Origin: CAZUFB01 sp964619775
Lineage (GTDB): Bacteria; Actinomycetota; Coriobacteriia; Coriobacteriales; UMGS124
DNA: 7,530 nt
Direction of reading: 5' to 3'
NCBI GenBank assembly: GCA_964619775.1
Contig: CAZUFB010000097.1
Coordinates: 1-7,530 of the forward strand
Of the stretch, positions 6,696 through 7,530 are shown one piece after another (position 1 is the first letter of the stretch; every line of letters starts with the position of its first letter). A program made the position numbers and the translations under genes. The notes under the pieces are model-generated. The model worked only from the letters and a program-made list of their open reading frames with translations, did no database searches and was not told the DNA's origin.

Positions 6696-6768
6696 CTCCG
6701 CGCCTTTTGGTTCCACCCGGCCGCGCCGGTTCGCGCCGGGGACGCATCCGACCGGCGGCCTGTGCGCC

Positions 6769-7530
6769 CTACCCGCGCGCGACGATGCGCACGAAGCGGT
6801 TCTTGCCCGCCTGGAGAACCCTGCCGTCAAGCTCGCTGCCCGGCAGGTTGTAGCTTTTGGCGGGCACCGCGACGCCGTCGAGCCTGACGCCGCCGCCGTC
6901 GATGAGGCGCCTGCCCTCGCCGGAGCTCTTCGCAAAGCCCACTTCCTGCAGCAGGCCGGCCAGGTACACGTCGCCCGACAGGTCGACCGCGAAGTCTTCG
7001 ACGTGCTCGGGCATCTCGCGGTCCCGGTGGACGCGGTTGAAGGCCTCCTCCGCCTCCTCGCCCTTGCCGGCGCCGTGGTAGTTGTCAACGATGAGGCGTC
7101 CCAGGCGGCGCTTAAGCCGGTTGGGGTCGCCCGAGCCGTCGGCCAGCGAGGTCTCGATGTCCTCGACCTCGGCCGGCGGTAGCTGGGTGGCCAGGCGGTA
7201 GTAGCGCGCGATCATGTTGTCGGGAATACTCATGATCTTGCCGAACATGTCGTCGGGCGCGTCGGTGAGACCGACGTAGTTGCCGTAGCTTTTTGACATC
7301 TTGCGAACGCCGTCGGTGCCCTCGAGCAGCGGCATGCACAGCGCCACCTGCGGCTCCATATCCATCTTCTCCATAAGCTCGCGGCCGGCGAGCAGGTTGA
7401 AGAGCTGGTCGCTGCCGCCCATCTCCACGTCGGCCTTGATCATCACCGAGTCGTACGCCTGCATGACCGGGTAGAGGAACTCGTGCAGCGCGATGGGAGT
7501 GTGGCCCGTGTAGCGCTTGGTGAAGTCGTC
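6769..7530 (-). CDS. tyrS: Tyrosyl-tRNA synthetase, C-terminal part (cut by window edge)
   Basis: This class I aminoacyl-tRNA synthetase charges tRNA-Tyr with tyrosine in the cytoplasm. The frame is open to the right edge, so 253 residues of an expected 400 or so are visible; the N-terminus with the HIGH-type motif lies outside. Visible features in order: HEFLYPVMQAYDSV and ADVEMGGSDQLFNLLAGR of the catalytic domain (tyrosine-binding region), PLLEGTDGVRKMSKS with the KMSKS loop encoded at 7288-7302, GKIMSIPD, the helical anticodon-binding part, and a C-terminal S4-type RNA-binding domain from about 6975 to the stop (GRRLIDGGGVRLDG and following). The gene is followed by a strong intrinsic terminator. 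No frameshift or missing residue is seen in this part. Confidence 0.96.
   Translation of the reverse strand, partial: DDFTKRYTGHTPIALHEFLYPVMQAYDSVMIKADVEMGGSDQLFNLLAGRELMEKMDMEPQVALCMPLLEGTDGVRKMSKSYGNYVGLTDAPDDMFGKIMSIPDNMIARYYRLATQLPPAEVEDIETSLADGSGDPNRLKRRLGRLIVDNYHGAGKGEEAEEAFNRVHRDREMPEHVEDFAVDLSGDVYLAGLLQEVGFAKSSGEGRRLIDGGGVRLDGVAVPAKSYNLPGSELDGRVLQAGKNRFVRIVARG

Larger units (their letters stand above)
6239..6768. other. 530-base non-coding control region
   Basis: No convincing gene lies between the regulator start and the tyrS stop. From about 6331 to 6510 the base composition falls well below the rest of the window (8 G/C in 30 bases at 6331-6360, 32 in 80 at 6431-6510), as expected for a promoter region in a GC-rich genome. 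The part near tyrS (6590-6768) is GC-rich again and carries the tyrS terminator. In between are the palindromes and direct repeats listed separately. The most economical reading is a long promoter and leader for the regulator on the minus strand. Confidence 0.6.

Overview
The window is GC-rich throughout (around 70 % by eye) and codes densely, with GTG as well as ATG starts. It holds menaquinone genes, a very large ATPase-type regulator with a SARP/BTAD output module, and a bacterial tyrS. This suggests a high-GC actinobacterium. An anaerobic gut member of the Coriobacteriia (Eggerthellaceae-like) is my best guess, but nothing here proves the taxon.

Layout. Positions 1-90 are the GC-rich approach to menB; upstream genes lie outside the window. 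Positions 91-2579 (+) hold menB and menE, overlapping by 4 bases (GTGA) and so translationally coupled. MenE makes o-succinylbenzoyl-CoA and MenB cyclises it to 1,4-dihydroxy-2-naphthoyl-CoA, two consecutive steps of classical menaquinone synthesis. Positions 2580-2662 are a short gap between convergent genes with a GC-rich hairpin and no T-tract. Positions 2663-6238 (-) encode one 1191-residue regulator: an N-terminal MalT/LuxR-like P-loop ATPase, a long helical middle, a C-terminal winged-helix plus BTAD (SARP) module, and a disordered tail with an AT-hook-like motif. Positions 6239-6768 are a 530-base non-coding region containing an AT-rich island, several inverted and direct repeats, and the tyrS terminator. 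From 6769 to the right edge (-) lies the C-terminal part of tyrosyl-tRNA synthetase, cut off by the window end.

How the genes relate. menB-menE is a pathway unit feeding the respiratory quinone pool. The regulator is convergent to it and separated from tyrS by a strong terminator, so it is probably its own transcription unit driven from the AT-rich island. Nothing in the sequence links it directly to menaquinone genes; its target and signal are unknown. I see no mobile element, CRISPR array, tRNA or rRNA. The item most worth attention is the regulator, for its inverted SARP architecture, its Walker A lysine-to-arginine change and its AT-hook tail, together with the structured DNA upstream of it. 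I do not see evidence of a wholly new system.
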